Notes: a model not told the origin generated them from the sequence alone. Shown: positions 1 through 8,525, counted from the stretch's first letter. The stretch: 64,000 bases of DNA from Marinicrinis sediminis (GCF_042685085.1 NZ_JBHUMM010000044.1:83599-147598), one strand, 5' to 3'. Numbers and translations: made by a program.

Positions 1-6
1 ACAAAT

Positions 7-1017
7 ATGAACATCTTGTTGCAGCATCGACACGCGAAAATGTATGGGCTGCTGGCCGGAACGCTATTGCTTCTGCTCTGCATGCTGGCCAGTATGCTGT
101 TCGGTCTCCAGCAGTTCAGGCTGGAAACACTCTGGCAGGCATGGACCCGCTTTGACGGTTCTGTCGAGCATCTCATCATTATGGACACCCGCGTGCCGCG
201 TGCCTTCATCGGCGCCATTGTGGGAGGGAGCCTGGCTATGGCGGGGGCGATGATGCAGGTACTGACGAAAAATCCGCTCGCCTCTCCTTCCATACTCGGG
301 ATTAACGCCGGAGCGGTGCTGTTTCTTGTTATCGGGATTTCCCTGCTTGGGTCTCAGCTCACGCTGTCTGCGATGATCTGGGTAGCTCTAATCGGTGCAT
401 CGATCACAGCAGCGGTCGTATTTCTACTCAGTTCACAGGGGGCCGAAGGCTATACCCCTATTAAACTCACGCTGGCAGGAGCCGCGATCGCAGCCTTTGG
501 TTCCTCAGTCACCTCCGGGATCATGCTGATCGACAAGCAGTCACTGGATCAAGCGATGTTCTGGCTGGTCGGATCGGTTGCCGGACGCGAACTGGATCAT
601 CTGTATGTCGTGCTGCCCTATCTCTTACTAGGCTGGCTGCTGACGTTTGCCCTGTCAGGCAAATTCAATATTATGGCACTCGGGGATGATGTGTCCCGGG
701 GGCTTGGGCAGCGGGTGTGGCTCGTTCGTTTGCTGTCCGGCCTTGCCGTCGTGATGCTGGCAGGAAGTTCTGTCGCCATCGCAGGGCCTATCGCATTTGT
801 GGGCTTGATCGTTCCTCATCTATGCCGATATCTCGTTGGCAATGACCACCGCTGGCTGCTGCCCTATTGCGGGCTTACAGGAGCTATTTTGCTGGTGGCA
901 GCCGATGTGGGCAGCCGATTTTTGCTGATGCCCAAAGAGGTACCGGTAGGGGTCATGACCGCTTTTCTGGGCGTGCCATTCCTGATCTATATCGCGAGAA
1001 GGAGAACCTATGTCTAA
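7..1017 (+). CDS. FecCD-family iron-siderophore ABC permease (first of pair)
   Basis: Membrane permease of a siderophore/haem-type ABC importer, forming half of the channel in the cytoplasmic membrane. The protein (336 residues) has the usual FecCD length, about ten hydrophobic segments, the early motif RVPRAFIGAIVGGSLAMAGA followed by NPLASPSILGI, and the late IAFVGLIVPHLCR stretch that contacts the ATPase. The ATG sits at the window edge, so upstream partners (binding protein, regulatory site) are not visible. Its stop overlaps the next permease gene by 8 bases, so the two are translationally coupled and probably form a heterodimer. The ligand cannot be told from sequence, and no ATPase gene is present downstream. 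Confidence 0.93.
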   Translation: MNILLQHRHAKMYGLLAGTLLLLLCMLASMLFGLQQFRLETLWQAWTRFDGSVEHLIIMDTRVPRAFIGAIVGGSLAMAGAMMQVLTKNPLASPSILGINAGAVLFLVIGISLLGSQLTLSAMIWVALIGASITAAVVFLLSSQGAEGYTPIKLTLAGAAIAAFGSSVTSGIMLIDKQSLDQAMFWLVGSVAGRELDHLYVVLPYLLLGWLLTFALSGKFNIMALGDDVSRGLGQRVWLVRLLSGLAVVMLAGSSVAIAGPIAFVGLIVPHLCRYLVGNDHRWLLPYCGLTGAILLVAADVGSRFLLMPKEVPVGVMTAFLGVPFLIYIARRRTYV

Positions 1018-2035
1018 ATTGGAATCCCAACATCATTCGTTCCATTCGCAGCATTCCAAAAAACGAATTGTACTGGTTACAATCTCACTCATCGTCTTGA
1101 CCTTATTGCTATCTATCCTTAACCTTTCCATGGGAAGTATGTCGATCTCATTTTGGAACACGATCAAGGTGCTTCTCGGTATGGGAGAGCCCAATCATGA
1201 ACTCGTTATTATCGAATTCCGGCTTGCGCGCATGGTGGCTGCTCTGCTCATCGGCGCTGCGTTAGCCGTTTCAGGGGCCTTGCTTCAGGGGATTATTCGC
1301 AACCCGTTAGCCGCGCCTGACCTGCTAGGGGTCACTGGCGGTGCCTCTGTATTTGTCGTCGCTTTCATGACCTTGTTCACCGGAACGTACAGCATTCACT
1401 GGACGCCTCTCATCGCCATTGCCGGGGCATTTTTTGCAGCGAGTTTAAACTATATGTTCGCATGGAAGGACGGCGTATCCCCTTACAGGCTTGTTCTGAT
1501 CGGGCTGGGTATCTCTACCGCCCTGCACGCCATCACCACCTTTTTGTTTCTAAGTGGACCTGCCCATCTCGCTTCTCAAGTGTTGAACTGGATGACAGGG
1601 AGCATTTACGGGACAAGCTGGGCGGATGTAAATGCGCTGTTTCCCTGGGTAGCCGTCTTTATTCCATTGGCCTGGCTCTTCTCCAATCAATTGAATGTTA
1701 TGGCTCTGGGGGATCAGACCGCGACAGGGCTTGGCATTCGTCTGCAATTGAATCGCATGCTTTTACTGCTATTCAGCGTTGCGCTTGCGGGAGCAGCGGT
1801 CGGATTTGCGGGTACGATTGCCTTTATCGGCTTGCTGGCCCCTCATATTGCACGCAAGTTGGTGGGGCCTACATACGGTATTCTAATCCCCGTCTCGGCC
1901 CTCACAGGTGGAATGATCCTGCTGGCAGCGGATCTGGCAGGGCGGATGCTGTTCGAGCCGCTCGATATCCCTGCTGGTGTCTTCACCGCCAGCATCGGCG
2001 CACCTTTCTTTCTCTATTTACTATATAGAAGATAA
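1010..2035 (+). CDS. FecCD-family iron-siderophore ABC permease (second of pair)
   Basis: Second FecCD permease of 341 residues, partner of the preceding gene in an iron-siderophore importer. It has a polar N-terminus (about 25 residues), then about ten membrane helices, with RLARMVAALLIGAALAVSGA and NPLAAPDLLGV near residues 60-105 and IAFIGLLAPHIARKLVG near the C-terminus. The start ATG lies inside the end of the upstream gene (8-base overlap). A strong hairpin terminator follows about 110 bases after the stop, so the importer operon ends here and the downstream Lgt-like gene is a separate unit. An ATP-binding protein must be supplied from elsewhere, as is common for this family in Bacillales. 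Confidence 0.93.
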   Translation: MSKLESQHHSFHSQHSKKRIVLVTISLIVLTLLLSILNLSMGSMSISFWNTIKVLLGMGEPNHELVIIEFRLARMVAALLIGAALAVSGALLQGIIRNPLAAPDLLGVTGGASVFVVAFMTLFTGTYSIHWTPLIAIAGAFFAASLNYMFAWKDGVSPYRLVLIGLGISTALHAITTFLFLSGPAHLASQVLNWMTGSIYGTSWADVNALFPWVAVFIPLAWLFSNQLNVMALGDQTATGLGIRLQLNRMLLLLFSVALAGAAVGFAGTIAFIGLLAPHIARKLVGPTYGILIPVSALTGGMILLAADLAGRMLFEPLDIPAGVFTASIGAPFFLYLLYRR

Positions 2036-2143
2036 CAACCGGACCTGCTAGGCGGTGCATCTATCACATACAATCCGTATAGAGATGAATTCCCCACCTC
2101 TCCTGTGGTACAGTACAGAGAGAGCAAGTTAGCCGGGCACAAG

Positions 2144-2173
2144 AAAAGCCCCCGCTCACAATTGGGGGCTTTT
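2144..2173. terminator. Intrinsic terminator after the FecCD operon
   Basis: A perfect 10-base-pair stem: AAAAGCCCCC at 2144-2153 pairs with GGGGGCTTTT at 2164-2173 around a 10-base loop. With its A-run before and T-run after, it can work in both directions. It lies between the second FecCD gene and the Lgt-like gene and shows that the long open frame beginning at 2105 is not translated from its first ATG. Confidence 0.85.
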
Positions 2174-2206
2174 GGCTTGCTGCACGGCGATGATCGAGGT
2201 GAGGGT

Positions 2207-2965
2207 ATGGAGTTTCCTGTATATATCTCTCTAGGATTTGCACGCATGCATCCCCATTTGCTTTTTGAAACATTGGCTTACTTTATCGGCTTCCGCCTCT
2301 ATATGAAGCTGCGCCCCAAAAACCAGCTCTCCAGTGCCCAGGGGCTTTGGATTGTGATCGGGGCCATCAGCGGAGCTGCGCTCGGCTCCAAGCTGCTATA
2401 TTGGCTGGAAAATCCCGGCCTGACCTCTCACCATTTGCTCGACCCGGTATATCTCATGGAAGGCAAGACGATTGTAGGCGGATTGCTGGGCGGACTGATA
2501 GGCGTCGAACTGATGAAGAAAAAGCTCAACTATTCCCGCTCTACTGGAGATGCGATGGTACTCCCGCTGATTGTCGGAATGAGTATAGGCAGAATCGGCT
2601 GTTTTCTGTCCGGCGTTACCGATCGAACCTATGGCAATCCGACTTCGTTCCCGACGGGCATGGACCTGGGCGACGGGATATTGCGTCATCCTACTTCCCT
2701 CTATGAAATCGTGTTTCTGCTATCGCTTGGCCTCTTCCTCTCTCTCACATCCAGATATCAACCTTTCCAATATGAAGGGGCCCGCTTTCAATGGTTTATG
2801 CTAGGCTACCTTTCCTATCGACTTCTCATTGATTTTATCAAACCAACCTTTACGGCCTACGGACCCTTTACCAGTATTCAGCTGGCAGCGCTGCTGGGTA
2901 TCATCTACTATCTCTATCTGATTCAGCGTTCATATTTGCGAGAGAGGAATGAAGTGCATGCCTAA
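2207..2965 (+). CDS. Divergent Lgt-family (prolipoprotein diacylglyceryl transferase-like) membrane protein
   Basis: Polytopic membrane protein of 252 residues with the Lgt fold pattern: GGLLGG near residue 91, GRIGCFLSG near 128-136, TYG at 141-143 and HPTSLYE near 161-167. I take the start at 2207 because GAGGTGAGGG lies just before it and an earlier in-frame ATG (2105) is upstream of a terminator. Compared with E. coli Lgt (His103, Asn146 and Glu151 are known to be important), the aligned positions here are Val90, Cys132 and Val137, so ordinary prolipoprotein transferase activity is doubtful. It overlaps the radical SAM gene by 8 bases and is probably a lipid-handling partner of that enzyme. 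The family call is firm; the function is inferred. Confidence 0.85.
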   Translation: MEFPVYISLGFARMHPHLLFETLAYFIGFRLYMKLRPKNQLSSAQGLWIVIGAISGAALGSKLLYWLENPGLTSHHLLDPVYLMEGKTIVGGLLGGLIGVELMKKKLNYSRSTGDAMVLPLIVGMSIGRIGCFLSGVTDRTYGNPTSFPTGMDLGDGILRHPTSLYEIVFLLSLGLFLSLTSRYQPFQYEGARFQWFMLGYLSYRLLIDFIKPTFTAYGPFTSIQLAALLGIIYYLYLIQRSYLRERNEVHA

Positions 2966-4361
2966 TCGAGCCTATACGTATTATGATTTGACGGCGAGTA
3001 TTTGCTCTGTTTGTTATGAAAAAGTGGAAGCGAAGATTATTTTTGAGGAAGAACGCGTTTATTTAGTAAAACGGTGCCTGAAGCACGGCCCTGAGAAAGT
3101 GCTCATTTCCACTGACAAAGATTATTATCTGAAATGCAGACATTACATCAAGCCGTCAGAGATGCCCCACCGCTTCAATACGCCGATTCGTTATGGTTGT
3201 CCTTATGACTGCGGACTTTGCCCCGATCATGAACAACATAGCTGCCTGACCCTGATAGAGGTCACGGATCGCTGTAATCTGGAATGCCCGATCTGCTATG
3301 CCAATTCGTCCCCTCATCGCGAACAATTTCGTTCCCTGCAGGTGATTGAGTCAATGCTGGATGCGGTGGTAGCGAATGAGAAGGAACCGGATGTGGTGCA
3401 GATCAGTGGAGGCGAACCTACGATTCATCCAGAATTCTTCGCCATCCTGGATGCCGCCAAAGCGAGGCCAATCCGTCACCTCATGATTAACACCAATGGC
3501 ATCAAGATCGCGCAGGATCGGGAATTCGTACGCAAGCTGGCTGCCTACATGCCTGGCATCGAGATCTATTTGCAATTTGACAGCCTGGAGCCGCATGTGC
3601 TGAAAGAGTTGCGCGGAGCTGACCTCAGCATGATTCGGGAAAAAGCGCTCTATCATCTGAATGAGTTTGGCCTCTCTACTACGCTTGTCGTGACGGTCAA
3701 ACGAGGGTTGAATGATGATCAACTTGGATCGATTTTGAACTATGCCATCCAGCAGCCTGCCGTAAGAGGAGTGACCTTCCAGCCCATTCAAGAGGCCGGC
3801 CGGCTCGATCAATATGACCCGGGTGAACATCGATTGACGTTAAGTGAGGTACGAACGAAAATTTTGGAACAGTCTGATTTATTTGACTCCGATGATCTGA
3901 TTCCCGTTCCTTGTCATCCCGATGCGCTGGCCATGGCCTATGCCTTGAAGCTGGGCGAGGAAGTCCTCCCTTTAACCGGTCTTTTGCCGCCAGATATGCT
4001 GCTGGAAGGCGGACGCAATACGATTGTGTTCGAACAGGATGCCGAACTTCGTGCCAAGATGAATCAGCTGTTTTCCCTGAGTCAGACACCTGAATCCACC
4101 CCGTCTTCCTTGCGCGAATTGCTATGTTGTCTGCCCAAGGTGGAGGCGCCTGCCAGCCTGAGCTATGAGAATGTGTTTCGTGTGCTGATCATGCAGTTCA
4201 TGGATGCGAGAGACCTGGATATACGGTCTGTGAAGCGCTCCTGTGTGCACATCGCGCATCCGGATGGACGCATCATCCCATTTGATACGTACAATCTGTT
4301 TTACCGCGATGGCCTGGAAGAACGGCTCACGCCGATTCGCAGCAAAATAGAGGGGGAATAA
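2958..4361 (+). CDS. Radical SAM enzyme resembling the tetraether lipid synthase (Tes/COG1964) family
   Basis: Predicted iron-sulfur enzyme of 467 residues that generates a 5'-deoxyadenosyl radical. From the N-terminus there is a small zinc- or rubredoxin-like knuckle (Cys16, Cys19, Cys40, His43), a second cysteine group C81-x3-C85-x2-C88-x7-C96, and then the radical SAM motif CNLECPIC (Cys106, Cys110, Cys113) with SGGEPTIHPEF after it. Near the C-terminus is CVHIAHPDGRIIPFDTYN. This arrangement of extra cysteines just before the SAM motif is that of archaeal Tes (MJ0619-like) proteins, which join lipid chains by C-C bonds. I prefer the ATG at 2958 because GAGAGG lies at a proper distance; the ATG at 2949 is too close. 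The gene starts inside the end of the Lgt-like gene. The substrate is unknown. Confidence 0.85.
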   Translation: MPNRAYTYYDLTASICSVCYEKVEAKIIFEEERVYLVKRCLKHGPEKVLISTDKDYYLKCRHYIKPSEMPHRFNTPIRYGCPYDCGLCPDHEQHSCLTLIEVTDRCNLECPICYANSSPHREQFRSLQVIESMLDAVVANEKEPDVVQISGGEPTIHPEFFAILDAAKARPIRHLMINTNGIKIAQDREFVRKLAAYMPGIEIYLQFDSLEPHVLKELRGADLSMIREKALYHLNEFGLSTTLVVTVKRGLNDDQLGSILNYAIQQPAVRGVTFQPIQEAGRLDQYDPGEHRLTLSEVRTKILEQSDLFDSDDLIPVPCHPDALAMAYALKLGEEVLPLTGLLPPDMLLEGGRNTIVFEQDAELRAKMNQLFSLSQTPESTPSSLRELLCCLPKVEAPASLSYENVFRVLIMQFMDARDLDIRSVKRSCVHIAHPDGRIIPFDTYNLFYRDGLEERLTPIRSKIEGE

Positions 4362-4363
4362 GT

Positions 4364-4615
4364 ATGACAGCTCCGCGCTATGACCGGCTTGGTATCGGGA
4401 TTCTCGTCCTGTCGCTCTGTCACCTCATCTGGTTTCTGTGGCCGATGGTCTTCATTTTAATCGGGATGGCTCAGATTATCTATCTCGCCCCTCTTGTTGT
4501 TTTCGCTGTTGTCAAGAAAACATACCGATTTCTGCAAGGCCTGCTGATCGGTGCACTCATCACCTTTCTGGTCAACTCGGCCTGCTTTGGACTGGTTTTC
4601 GTCTCGTTTTGGTAA
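4364..4615 (+). CDS. Small three-helix membrane protein
   Basis: Predicted protein of 83 residues, almost entirely hydrophobic, with about three membrane segments separated by the basic turn VVKKTYRF. The ATG is preceded by AGGGGGA and lies 2 bases after the stop of the radical SAM gene, so it is the third member of the Lgt-like/radical SAM operon. I do not recognise a named family. Its place suggests a membrane accessory to the two enzymes, but this is only inference from context. Confidence 0.7.
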   Translation: MTAPRYDRLGIGILVLSLCHLIWFLWPMVFILIGMAQIIYLAPLVVFAVVKKTYRFLQGLLIGALITFLVNSACFGLVFVSFW

Positions 4616-4634
4616 TGAACAGATGAACAAGAGC

Positions 4635-4678
4635 ATTTTCTCTAATCCCTCCCCTGCAAGGGAGAGAAATTAGAAATG
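4635..4678. terminator. Possible terminator hairpin
   Basis: An imperfect hairpin in the gap between the convergent small membrane protein and the 177-residue hypothetical gene: TTTCTC and CCCT on the left pair with AGGG and GAGAAA on the right. It has only a weak T-run, so this is a tentative call. Confidence 0.4.
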
Positions 4679-5203
4679 AAAAATGGGCGGTTTGTCTTCA
4701 AAGGCTGTATCCAGTATTAAGTACCAAAAACTTTCATCACCGCTATCCTGGGTGATGATCGCCTTATCAACCGTTACTTTTCCATTAGAGATGTATTCAA
4801 CTTCTAATTGCGTGTGATGGGAATCAATAACGCCATACAATATGGGGAGTCCGTTTTCCTTATCAAGATTTAGTTGTGTAAATGCCCAGTTGACTTGGTT
4901 GGTACTGTTTCTCACAAGAAACCCGCCACTTCCTTTCACTTTTTGTGAAAACCAACTTTTTTCCAAACAAACTACTCCTATCTGATCCGTTCGCAACTGT
5001 TCGTAAAAAATGATCTTTCGATTGTCATGTTCGAATGAATGCACAATCCTTTTATTTGGGAAACCATGCTCACGTATGATGTCTTCATCTGCTTTCATTG
5101 CATCTGTACTTGAATAAACGTATACAGCCGCTAATACAGATAGCGCGAAAATAACCAGTAAAATGGAAACTGTTATTACTTTTGCGCTTTTCACAACATT
5201 CAC
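4670..5203 (-). CDS. Hypothetical single-pass membrane-anchored protein
   Basis: Protein of 177 residues with one N-terminal membrane segment (about residues 8-32) and an outward-facing remainder predicted to be mostly beta-strand. No cysteine lipobox and no recognised catalytic motif. It is noticeably richer in A and T than the flanking genes and stands alone, converging on the radical SAM operon. I do not recognise the family. The coding look (N-terminal signal anchor, hydrophilic body, no internal stops) supports a real gene. Confidence 0.65.
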   Translation of the reverse strand: MNVVKSAKVITVSILLVIFALSVLAAVYVYSSTDAMKADEDIIREHGFPNKRIVHSFEHDNRKIIFYEQLRTDQIGVVCLEKSWFSQKVKGSGGFLVRNSTNQVNWAFTQLNLDKENGLPILYGVIDSHHTQLEVEYISNGKVTVDKAIITQDSGDESFWYLILDTAFEDKPPIFHF

Positions 5204-5310
5204 CTACATTCCTTTTTTCTAATGAATCCGTCGTAAGGATATGAAGCATCTGCACATTGATTCATAATTGAATAGTCTCTCATTCACAGGAAAACAATAT
5301 TTAGAAAACC

Positions 5311-5700
5311 TTGCTCATAAATATCTTACCTAAAAATTATTCTTTAAATAGCTATGATATCCTTTTAATTCATCACCTGCCGTTCAATCCGGACAGTGAA
5401 GAACAGGCTGATCTTCACTTCCAACATGTAAATCAGAACAGTCTCTTAAAGAAGCTAAAGGAGAAAGATATCGAAAGCATCTTGTTTCAAGAAGAGATTA
5501 GCGATGATATTGTATGTATTTTCACCAGAAATGATAGTATCGATATAATTGCTGGCATTAAAATAATCCGATCAGACACGAATTTATGCGAAGTAGGGAA
5601 GATATTCTATACAATGTCCGATTTGAACATGCTTTCCATAACCAGTGTCTCGGTGTTTGGTTACTTTCAAAAACACACGATTCACCTACTTCGCATATAA
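5311..5700 (+). CDS. Hypothetical protein, possibly a gene remnant
   Basis: An open frame of 129 codons beginning at a TTG, AT-rich like its neighbour. The product would be mildly acidic with no membrane segment and no motif I recognise. There is no clear ribosome site before the TTG. A second open frame (5586-5768) overlaps its 3' part, which could mean a frameshifted, decaying gene. Kept at low confidence as a possible small or broken gene. Confidence 0.3.
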   Translation: MLINILPKNYSLNSYDILLIHHLPFNPDSEEQADLHFQHVNQNSLLKKLKEKDIESILFQEEISDDIVCIFTRNDSIDIIAGIKIIRSDTNLCEVGKIFYTMSDLNMLSITSVSVFGYFQKHTIHLLRI

Positions 5701-5752
5701 AAACTACAAAATGTACGCAGTTGATCCGTCATCATGATGTTATTCCTCATCC

Positions 5753-7048
5753 TTATCCAAACAGCTGATGAATACGTTGCATTTTCTCCTGTAAATAAAC
5801 CAGATCACGTTGTTGATACGAATCCCGTTCGATTTCTTCCTCCATATCCCTTACACTGGCGAGAATGGCTTCACGCTGCAGGTTGCCGGCCTGGCGTGCC
5901 ACTAACAGCAAGGCGTCGAGCATAGCTGCATACACCGAGACATCCCCTCGGCCGTAATGACGCAGTTGATAAAAGCTCAAATACAACAGCTCGTCAAAGG
6001 AGTATTCTACACAACGCAATCTGGGCCTGCCGTCTTCATCTGCAAACAGCCAGTCCCCTGACTCGATTTCACCCGCACGTCCGAGGACCACGGACATACT
6101 TCGAATGCAGTCTCGGGCAGTATTGGGATCGTTAATGCCAGGCGAGATGGCTCGGAGTGCAACCTCCGCCAGCTTCTGCAAGGCAAAGACCCGGTCCTGA
6201 ACGATGCGCTTGTTTTTCCCGATTTTCACACAGGATCTAACCGCATCCCGATAAGCTTGCTCTCCGATATCGCCATCAGAGAAGAGGTGCAGCAAGGGCT
6301 GTTCAGGTGCCACAAAATCCCCCTGTCTGCTGGTCATTTCGATAAACCAGCCATGCTGGACGGCAAGCTGAATCATTTGCGCTGTGTCTACTTCCTGCAC
6401 ATAGCCCGGTTTCTCGGGATATACAGGTGTCATCGTCCGGTAAACAGAGGTGACAGCAAGCGCATCCGCACCGATAACAAGCTGAGGCGCAGAAGCTTTC
6501 TTTATCTGATTGTCCACGACCGCAAGCGCCTCGTCCATCAGCCGATCAATCAGGTTTTCGACTTGAATAAACGAGGAGACGTGGCGAAGAAACTGTACAA
6601 AAAACACCACGCAGATAACCGCGATGAGGATACCCGTCGTAGCAGAGATTAGATAGCGATCACCCAGATCTTCTTTCATGAACAACAGGGAAAGCAGACT
6701 GTACAGAAATCCGCCAATAAATACCCCCAGAATCCGCAGAGTCATCTTGTGAGTCATGAAATTGGTAAGCGTTCGGGGTGAGAATTGGGACGTATACGTT
6801 GTCAGCACCACCATGATCATGGAAAAAGTAATCGTGGTGACCGTGAGCAATGCCGAAGCAAGCGTGCTTAGAATCGTCTCTGCCAACCCTACTTTCGTTA
6901 ACAGAATGGCGGGTAAATGGGATTCCAGCTTTCCATCGTATGTATGGTCTAGCATAGCGGTAAGGGTTACGAGCAGAACGGCTGCCAGGCTGTACATAAC
7001 CGGCAACGTCCAGAATTTCTTGCTCAGACGTGTCCACCATCCGAACAT
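5753..7048 (-). CDS. DUF2254 membrane protein
   Basis: Protein of 431 residues with four N-terminal membrane helices (about 15-160) and a large soluble C-terminal part. The segment TITFSMIMVVLTTYTSQFSPR near residues 90-110 and the later ALRAISPGINDPNTA match the DUF2254 family, whose function is not established. The ATG is well placed after GAAGGAG. Monocistronic as far as can be seen; neighbours give no functional hint. Confidence 0.88.
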   Translation of the reverse strand: MFGWWTRLSKKFWTLPVMYSLAAVLLVTLTAMLDHTYDGKLESHLPAILLTKVGLAETILSTLASALLTVTTITFSMIMVVLTTYTSQFSPRTLTNFMTHKMTLRILGVFIGGFLYSLLSLLFMKEDLGDRYLISATTGILIAVICVVFFVQFLRHVSSFIQVENLIDRLMDEALAVVDNQIKKASAPQLVIGADALAVTSVYRTMTPVYPEKPGYVQEVDTAQMIQLAVQHGWFIEMTSRQGDFVAPEQPLLHLFSDGDIGEQAYRDAVRSCVKIGKNKRIVQDRVFALQKLAEVALRAISPGINDPNTARDCIRSMSVVLGRAGEIESGDWLFADEDGRPRLRCVEYSFDELLYLSFYQLRHYGRGDVSVYAAMLDALLLVARQAGNLQREAILASVRDMEEEIERDSYQQRDLVYLQEKMQRIHQLFG

Positions 7049-7349
7049 GGTTCATTCTCCTTCCTGTCCTGCAGGATTAGGTCTGTCTATTTCTATTCAG
7101 CTATCATCATCATCAAAGTCAAGCACAGGTCATGCCGATGGAATAGCCACGTACCGATCAGTATGGGCATAACCTCACTGTTGTATTACCCGTGCCTCCT
7201 GTCGTTGAATCGGCACTGCATCCTGAGCAGGGGAGCAAACATTTGCTGAATTTGTCAATAAAGCAGGCTGGAGCCGTCTTTTTTTCCATTTGGACGAGTG
7301 GTATGATGAAGGTAAGATAGCATCGATACGTGATGATGGACGGAAAGGA
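7049..7349. other. Intergenic stretch without a supported gene
   Basis: About 300 bases between the divergent DUF2254 gene and the small membrane protein gene. It must contain both promoters, but I found no convincing -35/-10 pair. A short in-frame extension of the downstream gene (from 7290) lacks a ribosome site. Confidence 0.4.
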
Positions 7350-7562
7350 ATGAAAACATTGGGGCTCGTTGATATTACCGAGGTATCCAGACCTCTGCTT
7401 ATTACCCTCTTTACCATGCTGATGCTCATTTTTTCCTGCTTCAGCTGGGCGATTGTCGAGGCATTTCGCAAGCGCTACAAACATACGGTTATCTGGGCTG
7501 CAGCCGGCATTCTGATCAGTTTGATCTTGGGAATTCTGCTCGGTACCGGAACCGTTAAATAG
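7350..7562 (+). CDS. Small two-helix membrane protein
   Basis: Predicted protein of 70 residues with two hydrophobic helices (about 14-32 and 46-65) separated by the basic turn EAFRKRYKH. I start it at 7350 because CGGAAAGGA precedes that ATG, while the upstream in-frame ATG at 7290 has no ribosome site. It is followed at once by an intrinsic terminator, so it is monocistronic. No family recognised. Confidence 0.6.
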   Translation: MKTLGLVDITEVSRPLLITLFTMLMLIFSCFSWAIVEAFRKRYKHTVIWAAAGILISLILGILLGTGTVK

Positions 7563-7580
7563 GAAATAGCAACACAAAAG

Positions 7581-7622
7581 AAAGACATCCTAGCCTTCTG
7601 ACACGGACCGGATGTCTTTTTC
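7581..7622 (+). terminator. Intrinsic terminator
   Basis: AAAGACATCC at 7581-7590 pairs perfectly with GGATGTCTTT at 7610-7619, followed by further T residues. It ends the small membrane protein gene and insulates the agr-like locus downstream. Confidence 0.8.
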
Positions 7623-7667
7623 ATTTCACAACAATAGTCATATTCATGTAAAAGAAAAATACAATAT

Positions 7668-7681
7668 AGTAAGCGCTTACA
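7668..7681. promoter_or_regulatory. cre-like (CcpA) palindrome upstream of the agr-like locus
   Basis: AGTAAGCGCTTACA matches the CcpA consensus TGWAANCGNTNWCA at 13 of 14 positions and contains the perfect palindrome GTAAGCGCTTAC. It lies about 115 bases before the candidate -35 of the agr-like operon, rather far for simple repression; another palindrome-binding regulator remains possible. Confidence 0.45.
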
Positions 7682-7782
7682 TTATTGTGCTTCTCTCTGA
7701 CCCGCTATGTTCGACTGAACATACTATTTTTAGTTTTCTTTCTATGTATTTATTCCAGGAGTAATATTTTCAACTTTTAGTA

Positions 7783-7811
7783 GTGACTTAAATGCCAAAT
7801 TTCGCTATATT
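7783..7811 (+). promoter_or_regulatory. Candidate sigma-A promoter of the agr-like operon
   Basis: GTGACT (7783-7788), a 17-base spacer and TATATT (7806-7811) lie 36 bases before the first gene's start. Two ACTT-containing 9-base segments (7772-7780 and 7785-7793), 13 bases apart, overlap the -35 in the way LytTR-bound direct repeats often do; this second point is weak and untested. Confidence 0.5.
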
Positions 7812-7847
7812 AGTGGTAGAAGTTACTAGTGCAAAGGGATGAATATT

Positions 7848-8516
7848 ATGACACTGATCAACTATATTTTCTATACTCTCGTTTCCTCATTTGAATACAT
7901 TACCATACTTATTTTCATTTCTTCTCTTTTTCGACTTCGTTTTAAATGGTATTCTCATGAGGTCATTTTTATATGTGTGTCACTCAGTTATCTTTCATTT
8001 ACTATGCGAGAGATGGAATGGACTGCATTTTCGCCCATTGTTCAGTTAATTGTTCTCATCATACTGCTACACCTGTTTTATCGGTTTAATATCAAATTTA
8101 TTTCCTTAGCAACAAGCACTGGATATCTCACCTATGGCTTGTTACAAGGAATCCTTGTTATGATCGCAAACGTAGTTTCCAATCAAGCATTAGAACCGCT
8201 TTCTACCCCCATGAACCTCATTTCAATTCTCTCATGCAGTATTATGATCCTGATAAGCTACCTCATCAGAAGAAAGAACCGTGGTTTTTCATTTTACTTT
8301 GATACTCCATCAACTAGATATGGGCTCACAGGAACATTAAAATCAGCAAGTACTATTTTGATTATTTTCTTACTGCTCATAGGTTGTATTCTTTCTTATT
8401 CTAATACAATTTATCAGATGGATATACTAGGCTTTGTTCTAACAGTTATTTTATTAGCCGTAAATGTAACAATTTTAATGATTTTTTCGTATAAAAAAGA
8501 ACAAAATGAAGGGTAG
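7848..8516 (+). CDS. Polytopic membrane protein resembling an AgrC sensor domain without kinase
   Basis: Protein of 222 residues with about six to seven membrane helices filling the length of an AgrC-type peptide-sensing domain, ending in a short basic/acidic tail (YKKEQNEG). No histidine phosphotransfer or ATP-binding part follows: the frame stops and agrB begins 9 bases later. I start it at ATG 7848 because AAAGGG (7833-7838) is 9 bases before it; the ATG at 7839 abuts that site. It is the first gene of the agr-like locus and may be the receptor for the peptide, or a transport/immunity helper. The receptor role is inferred from position and topology only. Confidence 0.7.
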   Translation: MTLINYIFYTLVSSFEYITILIFISSLFRLRFKWYSHEVIFICVSLSYLSFTMREMEWTAFSPIVQLIVLIILLHLFYRFNIKFISLATSTGYLTYGLLQGILVMIANVVSNQALEPLSTPMNLISILSCSIMILISYLIRRKNRGFSFYFDTPSTRYGLTGTLKSASTILIIFLLLIGCILSYSNTIYQMDILGFVLTVILLAVNVTILMIFSYKKEQNEG

Positions 8517-8525
8517 TGAACGTGT

